This document shows positions 1-8,007 of a DNA stretch of 64,000 nucleotides, in pieces. The notes under the pieces are model-generated. The model had not been told where the DNA came from and did no database searches. It saw nothing but the letters and a program-made list of their open reading frames with translations. A program made the translations under genes and the position numbers. Origin of the DNA: Agaribacterium haliotis. Lineage in GTDB: Bacteria; Pseudomonadota; Gammaproteobacteria; Pseudomonadales; Cellvibrionaceae. The stretch is taken from assembly GCF_002312815.1 (NCBI RefSeq), contig NZ_NKQJ01000004.1, forward strand, positions 1-64,000. Reading direction: 5' to 3'. Numbering within the stretch: position 1 is the stretch's first letter; each line of letters starts with the position of its first letter.

Positions 1-43
1 CTGAAGGTGGGCCTCAATTTACCCGTTTGGAAAAGTTTTAAAA

Positions 44-268
44 ATGAATATTTTCTTGGAAGGGAAACCATACAAAGACAATCAGGTTGTTGCCAACCTC
101 GGTGCCGAAGCTCCGGTTTATAAAGATGGCAAGCTGCAAACTATGACGACCAGTTGGGATATCTTTAACCATGTGCACGGCGTGGCGGTAGATCCAGATG
201 ATGGCAGCCTTTATGTCGGTCAGTGGAAAGCTAAGCAGACCTACCCGTTTAAATTGATTAAAGTTTAG
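44..268 (+). CDS. C-terminal fragment of an NHL-type beta-propeller protein (partial)
   Basis: Only the end of this gene is in the window. The readable part carries the pattern VHGVAVDPDDGSLYVGQW, typical of an NHL/6-bladed propeller blade (hydrophobic-AVD-G-xLYV), and ends in a normal stop before a terminator. The first ATG at 44 is not convincing as a true start, because 74 residues cannot make a propeller. The same frame has a TGA at positions 2-4, while the +3 frame reads EGGPQFTRLEKF before stopping at 39-41. The two could be joined by a one-base deletion near 39-43. Family assignment is from motif only; the substrate or role is unknown. Confidence 0.5.
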   Translation: MNIFLEGKPYKDNQVVANLGAEAPVYKDGKLQTMTTSWDIFNHVHGVAVDPDDGSLYVGQWKAKQTYPFKLIKV

Positions 269-282
269 ATCCTTATACCTGC

Positions 283-316
283 AAAGGCCATTAGCGAAAG
301 CAACGGCCTTTTTTCT
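283..316 (+). terminator. Rho-independent terminator after the propeller gene
   Basis: A stem AAAGGCC/GGCCTTT (283-289 with 305-311) closes a 15-base loop and runs directly into a T-rich tract. It lies 15 bases after the stop codon at 268 and separates the propeller gene from the TPR/kinase operon. Confidence 0.75.
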
Positions 317-407
317 TTCTGTGAAGCTATCCCCTTTGGTGACAAAAACAGGATAATGATTCCCTAGACTGCCACAGTACCAAATGTGCTTAATTCAGGA
401 GGAAGTC

Positions 408-1889
408 ATGTCATTCGGGAAAAGGTCAGCCAGGAAACTACTTCTCTCTAGCCTATTTGTGCTGAGTTCAGCGAGCTACGCTCACAATTTTGATAAAGAG
501 TGGAACGAAGCCGTCTATCAGCAGCAAACGCTTGGAGATTTGGATGCGGCTTTAGCTATCTACAACAAAATTATTGAAAATGCCGAGGACAGAAAGCTCG
601 TTGCATTTTCGATGCTCAATGCCGCCCAGTGCCACGTCCAGCTTGGTGATGAGCTGATTGCGAACGCGCTGTATGAAACCTTGAAGAAAGACTATAGCGA
701 TATAGACGGCGTGCAGGCTTATTTGTCTCAGCAGGGACGCAGCCCCTATTTAAGCCCCGATGAGCTTCTGCCGGTGCCCTGGCAAGATGGTGAAGTGTTG
801 CAGTTTACAAACTACAACCTAGAAGAGCGCCCCTTTGGTTATGCGGTGCGCACCAAAACCTTGACCGAAGTCGAAGGTGAGCGAGCCTGGCAGACCGATA
901 TCTTATTTGTCTCTGACCAAAGTAATCAGTTTTCTCACCAGGAAGTCGAAAGCCTTGAAAAGAGCAGTGCGCCGATTCGTTATGAAAACAGCTCTTATGG
1001 CATTGTCTACGCAACAATCGATATTGATAAAGGCAAAGTAACATTTGAAAACCCTCACCGAGGGCAAAAATTCGATTTTGAGTATGAAGATAACAGCTAT
1101 ATGGGGCTTGAAATCGATGAGATTGTCCGGCGTCTGCCGCTGTCCGAACACTACGAAACCCGTATTAAAGCAATCTATCCGGGCAATATCGGTTATTTCG
1201 ATGTTGAAATAAAAGTGACTGACGGCAATGCTGAGCTGGAGTTTGATGGTAAAAGCGTCGAGGCTTGGGTTCTGCAAGTTACCAGCCTTTCCCATAAAGG
1301 TGATGTGCTCTGGCAGCAACAAGTCTGGGTTGGCAAAGACGAGCGCCGCTTGCCTTTAAAAGGCGAAGGCAAAATGGGAAGTTTTGTGCTGAGCTCTGCC
1401 GATTCCAATGCCGCCAAACAAACAAGCCATTTTAAAGTGGGTTATACCAGTCGAAATTTGAACTTTGAACTGCCTCCGGGCTGGTTCGGTTTTACCGTAT
1501 ACGGCCGCAATGATGAAAGTCAGCGCGCATTTTTCTACAGCCAAGATGGTCGCAGTTCGGCAGTGCTCGGCTGGAAAAAAGACTATGAGTTTGACTGGAG
1601 CAAGGATCCGCTGAGCAAGAAAACAGATGAGTCGATAAAGTGGGCCGAAGGTTTTGTTTCAAACCACGAGGTCAAAAAAGATAGTTTTCAGCTGCTCAGT
1701 GTTGCCGGCAGTGAGGCGATTCGTTATCAGGCTTCTTTTACCGGGGGTGGACACGACTTTATTGAAGACAGGCTCTGGATTAAAGGCGACAAACCTATTT
1801 TTTATAGCCTGGTATTTAATAGCTCTGTTGCAGCCTTTGAGAGCGAGCGAGATGATCATCAGGCGATATTAGAGAATTTTAGTAAATAG
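408..1889 (+). CDS. Secreted TPR-containing protein, first gene of a two-component operon
   Basis: A 493-residue exported protein of unknown function. An ATG at 408 is chosen over the one at 384 because AGGAGGA lies at 397-403, and the start then gives a clean Sec signal (KRSARK, then a hydrophobic stretch ending SASYA at about residue 25). Residues of about 30-110 look like helical TPR-type repeats (DLDAALAIYNKIIEN; YETLKKDY). The middle is beta-rich, and the last about 140 residues (FELPPGWFGFTVYGR onwards) resemble the PsbP/DUF1795 class of small periplasmic folds. The next gene begins 9 bases after the stop, so it is very likely co-transcribed with the sensor kinase and could be its periplasmic partner. 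That role is inference. Confidence 0.75.
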   Translation: MSFGKRSARKLLLSSLFVLSSASYAHNFDKEWNEAVYQQQTLGDLDAALAIYNKIIENAEDRKLVAFSMLNAAQCHVQLGDELIANALYETLKKDYSDIDGVQAYLSQQGRSPYLSPDELLPVPWQDGEVLQFTNYNLEERPFGYAVRTKTLTEVEGERAWQTDILFVSDQSNQFSHQEVESLEKSSAPIRYENSSYGIVYATIDIDKGKVTFENPHRGQKFDFEYEDNSYMGLEIDEIVRRLPLSEHYETRIKAIYPGNIGYFDVEIKVTDGNAELEFDGKSVEAWVLQVTSLSHKGDVLWQQQVWVGKDERRLPLKGEGKMGSFVLSSADSNAAKQTSHFKVGYTSRNLNFELPPGWFGFTVYGRNDESQRAFFYSQDGRSSAVLGWKKDYEFDWSKDPLSKKTDESIKWAEGFVSNHEVKKDSFQLLSVAGSEAIRYQASFTGGGHDFIEDRLWIKGDKPIFYSLVFNSSVAAFESERDDHQAILENFSK

Positions 1890-1898
1890 GCTCAACAC

Positions 1899-3797
1899 TT
1901 GAAGCTTCGATCTTTGATCGCCGCTATCCAACCAGCGGCGATCTTTTTTTTCTTTGGTTTGGCGCTGCCGGTGATCGCCACCATTACTTTTCTCTACCAT
2001 TCGGCCGAGAGCGAACGCTTGGCGAGTAAAAAAAAGCTCGAGCTGCTTTATCAAAAAGAGCTTCAGGTACACGTCAGTGAATTTTCGGCAACTTGGCGAG
2101 ATCGTTTACAGTCCTATCAAGACCAGCTCGACGAGCAGGGAAAGGCCGCCTGGTTAAGCATCGTTGCTGACAGTGAGGTTGTCAGTGCCGTTCTGTGGAA
2201 TGAAAAATCTCAAGCGATTGCTCCTCACCCCTCCCATTCCAATATGGCTTTTCAGCGCAAACAACTCTTGTGGTCTAGCGCACAAGCTCAAGAGTTTCAG
2301 CAGCGAAATTATCGCTCGGCACTGAGCCTGTACCAGCGCATAAGCAGCCACAGTAAAGGCATTGAGGCGCTACTGGCAATGCTGGCCGAGGCGCGCTGTT
2401 TGATTAAATTAGATCAGCGAGATGCCGCAATTAAGCGTTATCACTCCATGCTCGACTTTGAGCTGGATGCCCAGCAAAGCCATAATTTTGGCCGCGACCC
2501 CCGTTTGGATGCCGTGCTGCGTTTATCAGAGCTCGATCTATTAGTTGCCGATGACGAAGAAAAACTTGTGCAGCTATTAAGTGACGAGGCCAGTTTGTCC
2601 TCACTCGGTCAGCGGCAGTTGGTATTTGAAGGCTTGCTTGATCGTGGATATCACTTTGGGCAAGTCTTACTCCAGCTAAAAAAAGCGGATATGTTTTGGC
2701 GAGATTATGAGCTCAGCCACAATCAGCAGGATATGGATTTTAGCTCGCTTAGTGGCTCGTATATCAATCTCAGTAGTGATGAGGGCCGTTTTAATATATT
2801 CCTTGATAAACAGCATTTTAGTGAGCAGCTTTCTCGAAATTTTTCGCAGCAGCACGGCGAATTTTCCGGTCGACTACAGATTGTGGATTTGGCATCGCAG
2901 CTCAATAATAACAGTGTCGCCTTTGAGCTGCGTGTTCCTTCTCCGTTTGATGCTTACGTGATTCAAGTACATGTGGATCGGCACGGTTCTCTAATTCGCT
3001 CTGGCTCTATGGGGCTGTCAAGTTTTTACGTTGTCGGTTTTGCCCTGCTATTTATGTTAAGTGCCTCGGCCATTTACGTATTTGTGCGCATGCGTCGGCA
3101 GGAAAAACTCAACGAACTGAAAAATGACATGATGGCAACGGTTAGTCATGAATTGAGAACACCATTGAGTTCAGTTCGGATTTTAATCGATAACTTAATT
3201 GAAGAGCACGAAGCCAAAGGCGATAAGCTTGCAGACTACCTGCGCATCATCAGTGATGAAAACGAACGCCTGACTCGTTTGGTCAATAACTTTCTCAGTT
3301 TCTCTCGTATAGATCGCGGTCGTTACGATATCGACAGTGATTATTTTTCGGTTAATCTGATGTTAAATGAGGTGGTCAACAGCCTGTCACTCAAATTAAA
3401 CCAAGCTGATGTTGAGTTTAGCTTTAAGCCTCTTGAGCAAGATATCGATTTTTATGGGGATCGCGATAAACTGATTGTGGTTGTCTTTAACTTGTTAGAG
3501 AACGCCTATAAATACTCTACAAAATTAAAGAAGATTGAGTTGCTTGCAGAGCGTATTAACTCAGAGCTTGTACTTTCGGTTACAGATAACGGCTGTGGCC
3601 TTTCTAAGCTTGATCAGGAAAAAGTATTTGAGAAGTTTTACAGAGTTGAGCAACAGCTCAGTCGCAGCACTGAGGGCTGTGGCCTGGGCCTATATATCAG
3701 CGCTTATATCGTTGAGCTGCACGGCGGTCGCATTGAGCTGAGCAGTCAATTAGGTAAAGGCAGTTGTTTTCGCATGCTCTTGCCGCTAATGGATTAA
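1899..3797 (+). CDS. Membrane sensor histidine kinase with large TPR-like periplasmic domain
   Basis: A 632-residue kinase starting with TTG. A transmembrane segment at about 10-33 and another at about 376-397 bracket a periplasmic region of about 340 residues. Within it, residues of about 125-190 form TPR-like helical pairs (RNYRSALSLYQRI; AEARCLIKLDQRDAAIK). No HAMP is visible: the second membrane segment leads within about 20 residues to the HisKA box VSHELRTPLSS, with the phosphoacceptor at His417. The ATPase part has N box LLENAYKYS (about 533), G1 DNGCG (about 563) and G2 GCGLGLYIS (about 592). The response regulator starts 6 bases after the stop. The signal sensed is unknown; the repeats suggest protein or peptide binding. 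Confidence 0.88.
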   Translation: MKLRSLIAAIQPAAIFFFFGLALPVIATITFLYHSAESERLASKKKLELLYQKELQVHVSEFSATWRDRLQSYQDQLDEQGKAAWLSIVADSEVVSAVLWNEKSQAIAPHPSHSNMAFQRKQLLWSSAQAQEFQQRNYRSALSLYQRISSHSKGIEALLAMLAEARCLIKLDQRDAAIKRYHSMLDFELDAQQSHNFGRDPRLDAVLRLSELDLLVADDEEKLVQLLSDEASLSSLGQRQLVFEGLLDRGYHFGQVLLQLKKADMFWRDYELSHNQQDMDFSSLSGSYINLSSDEGRFNIFLDKQHFSEQLSRNFSQQHGEFSGRLQIVDLASQLNNNSVAFELRVPSPFDAYVIQVHVDRHGSLIRSGSMGLSSFYVVGFALLFMLSASAIYVFVRMRRQEKLNELKNDMMATVSHELRTPLSSVRILIDNLIEEHEAKGDKLADYLRIISDENERLTRLVNNFLSFSRIDRGRYDIDSDYFSVNLMLNEVVNSLSLKLNQADVEFSFKPLEQDIDFYGDRDKLIVVVFNLLENAYKYSTKLKKIELLAERINSELVLSVTDNGCGLSKLDQEKVFEKFYRVEQQLSRSTEGCGLGLYISAYIVELHGGRIELSSQLGKGSCFRMLLPLMD

Positions 3798-3802
3798 CAA
3801 TA

Positions 3803-4495
3803 ATGGAAAAGTCAAAAGTTTTACTGGTCGAAGATGATTACGCAATTATGCGTGGTTTGCGCGATAGTTTTTCGGGCAAGGGCTATGAGGTCAGTTTTGA
3901 AATGGAGGGGCCTGCGGCTCTGCAAACTGCGTTAACGGGTCAGTTTGATTTAATTCTGCTCGATTTGATGTTGCCACTGATGAATGGTTTTGAAATCTGC
4001 GCCGCAATTCGCGAGGCCGATATTGATACGCCGATAATTATGCTAACCGCCAAAGGTGAAGAGGAAAGTGTGGTTCGCGGCCTTAACCTCGGCGCCGATG
4101 ATTATGTTATTAAGCCGTTTAGCATGGCTCAGCTGCACGCACGCTGCAGTGCGTTTATTCGCCGCTATAAACAAAAGCAGCCAGAGTTATATACCTTTGC
4201 CGAGTTTCAGCTCGATCTCAGTGCCAAAACCTTGATGCATAAACAGCGAGGCGAGATTAAGTTGACACCAAAAGAGTACAACATGCTTGCCTATTTTTTG
4301 AAAAAAGATGGTCAGGCGCTGACGCGACAGATGCTTTTGAATGCCGTCTGGCACAGCACTTTACTGACAACGGCCAGAAGTGTTGACCGCTGCGTGAACA
4401 CGCTCAGGGGTAAAATCGAAGACGATAGCCGCAGGCCCAGATTTTTATTGTCTGTGCGCGATGTCGGCTATCGTTTTTCTTCGGGGGCGGCTTAG
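3803..4495 (+). CDS. OmpR/PhoB-family response regulator
   Basis: A 230-residue regulator with an N-terminal receiver (acidic pair near VEDDY, phosphoacceptor Asp54 in LILLDLMLP, Lys in VIKPF) and a C-terminal winged-helix domain (LTPKEYNMLAYFL; RSVDRCVNTLRGKIE; VRDVGYRF). The start at 3803 is preferred over the longer frame beginning at 3764, which runs back into the kinase gene. It is the obvious partner of the kinase 6 bases upstream. Target genes are not evident; no repeated operator is visible in front of the operon. Confidence 0.92.
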   Translation: MEKSKVLLVEDDYAIMRGLRDSFSGKGYEVSFEMEGPAALQTALTGQFDLILLDLMLPLMNGFEICAAIREADIDTPIIMLTAKGEEESVVRGLNLGADDYVIKPFSMAQLHARCSAFIRRYKQKQPELYTFAEFQLDLSAKTLMHKQRGEIKLTPKEYNMLAYFLKKDGQALTRQMLLNAVWHSTLLTTARSVDRCVNTLRGKIEDDSRRPRFLLSVRDVGYRFSSGAA

Positions 4496-4507
4496 GCCTG
4501 TTGATCT

Positions 4508-4526
4508 AGCACCTGTAACAGGTGCT
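4508..4526. terminator. Perfect inverted repeat between convergent genes, possible bidirectional terminator
   Basis: AGCACCTG-TAA-CAGGTGCT is a perfect 8-bp stem with a 3-base loop in the 39-base gap between the response regulator and the cytochrome gene, which converge. There is no strong T-run on either side, so termination is likely but not shown. Confidence 0.45.
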
Positions 4527-4534
4527 GATACAAG

Positions 4535-4831
4535 CTACTTTTGCTTGGAGTAATACTCCGCCAGGGCCTTGATATCGGCGTCGCTGAGTGTTGCCATTTG
4601 TGCCGTCATAATGCTCGCCATGCCGCCTTTTCTATCGCCGCTTTTGTAGGCCTTCATTGATGTTTCTAAATAGGCTTGGTTTTGGCCATTGAGCTTTGGA
4701 TAGCTCGGGGCAATGGGCTCAGCGCCGCCAGCGCCGTGACAGGCGCGACAAGCCGCTTCTTTGGCCGGTGCTTCGGCGTACGATAGTGCACTCAAACTGA
4801 GCATTAACAGTGTGCTTAGAAACGTTTTCAT
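4535..4831 (-). CDS. Small periplasmic class I cytochrome c (c553-like)
   Basis: A 98-residue mono-heme cytochrome. It has a Sec signal (MKTFLSTLLMLSLSALSYA), the heme-binding CRACH at residues 28-32, a PKLNGQN segment and a distal methionine region (GGMASIMTAQM), ending in the usual amphipathic helix (LSDADIKALAEYYS). Length and order fit the c553/c4-half type that carries electrons in the periplasm. It is a single gene, converging with the two-component operon and diverging from the TonB receptor. A candidate FNR/Anr box lies in its upstream region. Confidence 0.88.
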   Translation of the reverse strand: MKTFLSTLLMLSLSALSYAEAPAKEAACRACHGAGGAEPIAPSYPKLNGQNQAYLETSMKAYKSGDRKGGMASIMTAQMATLSDADIKALAEYYSKQK

Positions 4832-5151
4832 CTGATTTCCGTCATCTTAGTTAAATAAACAAAAAGCGCTGTTGGCCGTTATTTCGACACAAATTTGCTG
4901 GCAAGACAACTGCTGTCACTTTAAACCAGATTGATGGGCTTTTGTGTTGAAACAAATGCTAAGTCTAAATTTGCTGATTGACATCAATCTCGTCCTTCTC
5001 TAAGTTGCTACTCAAGCTGGAAGAGGGAAAGCTCGTTGTACTTTCAGCCCATTCAGATTCAAGCCCTACACCGACACAGGTGTAGTACTGCGCCGAGGAT
5101 GTAGGCGCTTGGATGGAGATGTGAGGCCCACAAATCTGAAAGGATAAATAC
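4832..5151. other. Divergent intergenic region between cytochrome c and TonB receptor
   Basis: These 320 bases hold no convincing gene. They contain a near-consensus FNR/Anr-type box (4974-4987, listed separately) and an inverted repeat CTACACC-GACACA-GGTGTAG at 5066-5085, which might be an operator or 5' leader hairpin for the TonB receptor. A ribosome site AAAGGA sits at about 5139-5144 before the GTG at 5152. Confidence 0.5.
4974..4987. promoter_or_regulatory. Candidate FNR/Anr box
   Basis: CTGATTGACATCAA matches the FNR consensus TTGAT-N4-ATCAA at 9 of 10 defined positions. It lies about 143 bases before the cytochrome start and 165 before the TonB receptor start. Oxygen control of a periplasmic cytochrome would be reasonable, but the distance is long and one chance match in 64 kb is possible. 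Confidence 0.35.
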
Positions 5152-7902
5152 GTGAATAATAATAAGTGTTTTAGCCGTAAGGCTCTACCTGTGGCAGTGC
5201 TTGCAGCAATAACCGCTCAATCTGCTCTGGCTCAAGATAGCGTTGAAGAAGAAGTATTAGTTACCGGTATTCGCCAGTCCCTGGTTCAGTCCATGGATGT
5301 CAAACGCGAATCCAGCGGGGTTGTCGATGCAATCTCGGCGGAGGATATTGGTAAATTCCCCGATACTAACCTCGCTGAATCGCTGCAGCGTATAACCGGT
5401 GTATCGATAGACCGCACCCGTGGCGAAGGTAATCAGGTTACTGTGCGTGGTTTTGGCCCCGCTTTTAACCTAGTTACTCTCAACGGTCGCCAGATGCCGA
5501 CTTCCTCGGCCCTGTCGTCAGAACCTGTATCGCGCAGCTTCAATTTTAGAGAAATTGCCGCTGAAAGTGTTTCCGGGGTTGAGGTCTATAAGACCGGTAA
5601 GGCGCATGTACCGTCGGGGGGTATCGGTGCCACAATTAACATGAAAACGGCAAAGCCTTTTGACTTTGACGACTTGGTAGCCCGGGCTAGTGTCAAGGGC
5701 ATTATCGACACCAGTGTTCAGTCAGACAAAGGCGATACGATGACCCCTGAAGTGTCCGGCATGATAAGCCAGACCTTTATGGAAGGCCGTTTGGGTCTGA
5801 TGGCTTCTGGTTCTTACTCAAAGAGAAACTACCATCAGGATACAAGCGGTACGAGCTGGTATTGGAATACCGGCTACCCTTGGGCTGTTGGCCCAGTCGA
5901 CACCAGTGAGATTGATACCGAGCAAAACCCCGATCTCGCGGTTTGGAGCACACCTGAATACGGTATTCAGAAAGCCGACTACGAGCGCGAGCGGGTGAAT
6001 GGCCAGTTGGTTCTGCAGTTTGCACCGACGGATAATGTTGTCGCCAGCTTGGATTACACCGTTGCCAATATCGAAGATAAAGGTGAAGTGGCGCGAACCT
6101 CTTACTGGTTTGACAATTACTCAGCTGCGACTGCGGACCGTAACGGCACGCTCAAAAAAGTCTACCGCCATGATGAATCACTGAACTTCTGGGCTTGGGA
6201 ATACAACTACGAGACCGATAACGACTCACTTGGTTTAAATGTTGAGTGGCAAGTAAATGACTCGTTGAGCCTTAGTTTTGATGCCCACGACTCAACATCT
6301 CACGCTAACCCCGGCATGCTTCCGGCTGAGAAAATTGCCAACTTAAACAACTTTGATGAAGTTGTGGATATTTCAGGTTTCTTCGATGGTGACCAAGGTG
6401 CTGTCTATGTTGACGACAGCCGTCTTGGCGGCGGTGCTTACGCCAAGCAAAACCTTCAGGCCGACTTATACCAAGAGCGTGGATACGAAGTTGAAAACAA
6501 TATTCAGCAGTTCCAGTTTGGCGGTATTTTATCCACCGATATGTTTGGCATAAATACGGTTAACTTTGGTTTGGCTCACACAGCTTATGACCTTACGGTC
6601 AACGAGCTCGCCGAGAGCAGCTTTGCTTTGCGCGGCGGTGCGATGGATATCAGTGACCTTGATATTCTCTTTGTTGACGGTGCACGAGGTTTTGACAAAT
6701 ATGCCGAATACGATGTGAACCAGTTTATCCGTATGGTGGATGAACAAGGTTTAACCGGTACGCGCACGATTTTCCGCGACGGTGTTGAAGAAGATACTTT
6801 GGCTGCTTATGTGTCGTTTGACGGCGAGTGGAGCGTTGCCGACATGCCGTTAAAAGCAAATATTGGTTTGCGCTACGAGTCGACCGATGTCACCGCAAAA
6901 ACACGTGCGGAGCCCGTTATTGGCTTTGCTTACGTAACGCCTTCTCAGCTTGATCGTATATACGGTGATATGCAATCGCTGGAAGATGAAGGAAGTTATT
7001 CTGAGTTGTTGCCAAACCTTGATTTCTCTCTAGATTTTAATGAGAGCATGGTTGGCCGCTTCTCTTATAGCCAGACTATCGCTCGCAGCAGCCTGGATGC
7101 GCTGTACCCCGGAGAAGTGCGTATTACCGATGCACGTCCCGGTGTATTTCAGGCGAACCAGGGCAACCCAGATTTGGTACCGTATAAGTCAGATAATATT
7201 GATCTGAGTTTTGAGTGGTACTATGCCGAAGGTAGTTATGCGTCGATCGGTTATTTCTGGAAAGACGTTGATAACTTCATTGGGTTAAGTACAACAACAG
7301 AAGATCTAATGAGCCCTGAGGGCCCGGTAACCGATCCATCTGTAAATCCACGCCCAGGCTGCCCCGCGCAAGATAATACCGCTTGTCAATCTCAACCTAG
7401 CGACCCTGTGGTTCAAATTGATGTGGCTCGCAGTGTCAATCAGCGCTCGACAAGCGTAGATGGTCTCGAGCTCAATGTTCAGCATTTATTTGGTGAAAGT
7501 GGTTTTGGTGTTGTCGCCAACTACACCTTTGTTGATGGTGAAGATGAGTTTGATCCCAAGAGCTTTGACAATGACTTTGCGCTCAACGGTTTGAGTGATA
7601 CCGCTAACTTGGTTGCTTTTTACGACAAGCATGGTTTTGAAGCGCGTATTGCCTATAACTGGCGCGACAAGTTCTATTCCGGCAACGACGGCAATAATCC
7701 GATCGAGCCCAAGTTTACTGCCGCTTATTCTCAGATTGATGCGAATATTAGTTATGACCTGACTGATAATTTCAGCATCTTTTGGGAAGGTGTTAACTTG
7801 ACTGATGAGCCGACTCAGGTGCATGGGCGCTGGTCCAACCAGGTTGAATCCTATGAGACTTACGGGCCGCGCTACACCATTGGCGGCACAATGAAGTTCT
7901 AG
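5152..7902 (+). CDS. TonB-dependent receptor, TIGR01782-like
   Basis: A 916-residue outer-membrane receptor starting with GTG after AAAGGA. The signal peptide ends at about residue 27 (SALA/QDS), followed by a TonB-box-like EEEVLVTG and a plug domain (GKFPDTNLAESLQRITGVS; VRGFGPAFNLVTLNGRQMP). The beta-barrel ends with ...YTIGGTMKF, the terminal aromatic residue needed for barrel insertion. The plug sequence is typical of the Xanthomonas/Caulobacter-type receptors that take up oligosaccharides or other scarce substrates. The next genes (halogenase-like, SapC-like) are the usual companions of this subfamily. The substrate cannot be read from sequence. A terminator follows directly. Confidence 0.93.
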   Translation: MNNNKCFSRKALPVAVLAAITAQSALAQDSVEEEVLVTGIRQSLVQSMDVKRESSGVVDAISAEDIGKFPDTNLAESLQRITGVSIDRTRGEGNQVTVRGFGPAFNLVTLNGRQMPTSSALSSEPVSRSFNFREIAAESVSGVEVYKTGKAHVPSGGIGATINMKTAKPFDFDDLVARASVKGIIDTSVQSDKGDTMTPEVSGMISQTFMEGRLGLMASGSYSKRNYHQDTSGTSWYWNTGYPWAVGPVDTSEIDTEQNPDLAVWSTPEYGIQKADYERERVNGQLVLQFAPTDNVVASLDYTVANIEDKGEVARTSYWFDNYSAATADRNGTLKKVYRHDESLNFWAWEYNYETDNDSLGLNVEWQVNDSLSLSFDAHDSTSHANPGMLPAEKIANLNNFDEVVDISGFFDGDQGAVYVDDSRLGGGAYAKQNLQADLYQERGYEVENNIQQFQFGGILSTDMFGINTVNFGLAHTAYDLTVNELAESSFALRGGAMDISDLDILFVDGARGFDKYAEYDVNQFIRMVDEQGLTGTRTIFRDGVEEDTLAAYVSFDGEWSVADMPLKANIGLRYESTDVTAKTRAEPVIGFAYVTPSQLDRIYGDMQSLEDEGSYSELLPNLDFSLDFNESMVGRFSYSQTIARSSLDALYPGEVRITDARPGVFQANQGNPDLVPYKSDNIDLSFEWYYAEGSYASIGYFWKDVDNFIGLSTTTEDLMSPEGPVTDPSVNPRPGCPAQDNTACQSQPSDPVVQIDVARSVNQRSTSVDGLELNVQHLFGESGFGVVANYTFVDGEDEFDPKSFDNDFALNGLSDTANLVAFYDKHGFEARIAYNWRDKFYSGNDGNNPIEPKFTAAYSQIDANISYDLTDNFSIFWEGVNLTDEPTQVHGRWSNQVESYETYGPRYTIGGTMKF

Positions 7903-7938
7903 TAAAGGATCTCCACCCGGTACTAGATGTTGTAGTGA

Positions 7939-7966
7939 GGCCGCCACAGTAGTGGCGGCCTTTTTT
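7939..7966 (+). terminator. Rho-independent terminator after TonB receptor
   Basis: GGCCGCCAC-AGTA-GTGGCGGCC is a perfect 9-bp GC-rich stem followed by TTTTTT. It sits 37 bases after the receptor stop, so the halogenase gene either has its own promoter or depends on partial read-through. Confidence 0.92.
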
Positions 7967-7980
7967 ATAGAAATTTATTT

Positions 7981-7994
7981 TGTAAACGTATTTA
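7981..7994. promoter_or_regulatory. Possible LacI-family operator before the halogenase gene
   Basis: TGTAAACGTATTTA has the central CG and flanking A/T of LacI-family sites (AANCGNTT core with one mismatch). It lies between the receptor terminator and the halogenase start. It is weak, and is listed because a LacI-family regulator lies 3 kb away. Confidence 0.2.
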
Positions 7995-8007
7995 ACTGGA
8001 TGGCACA

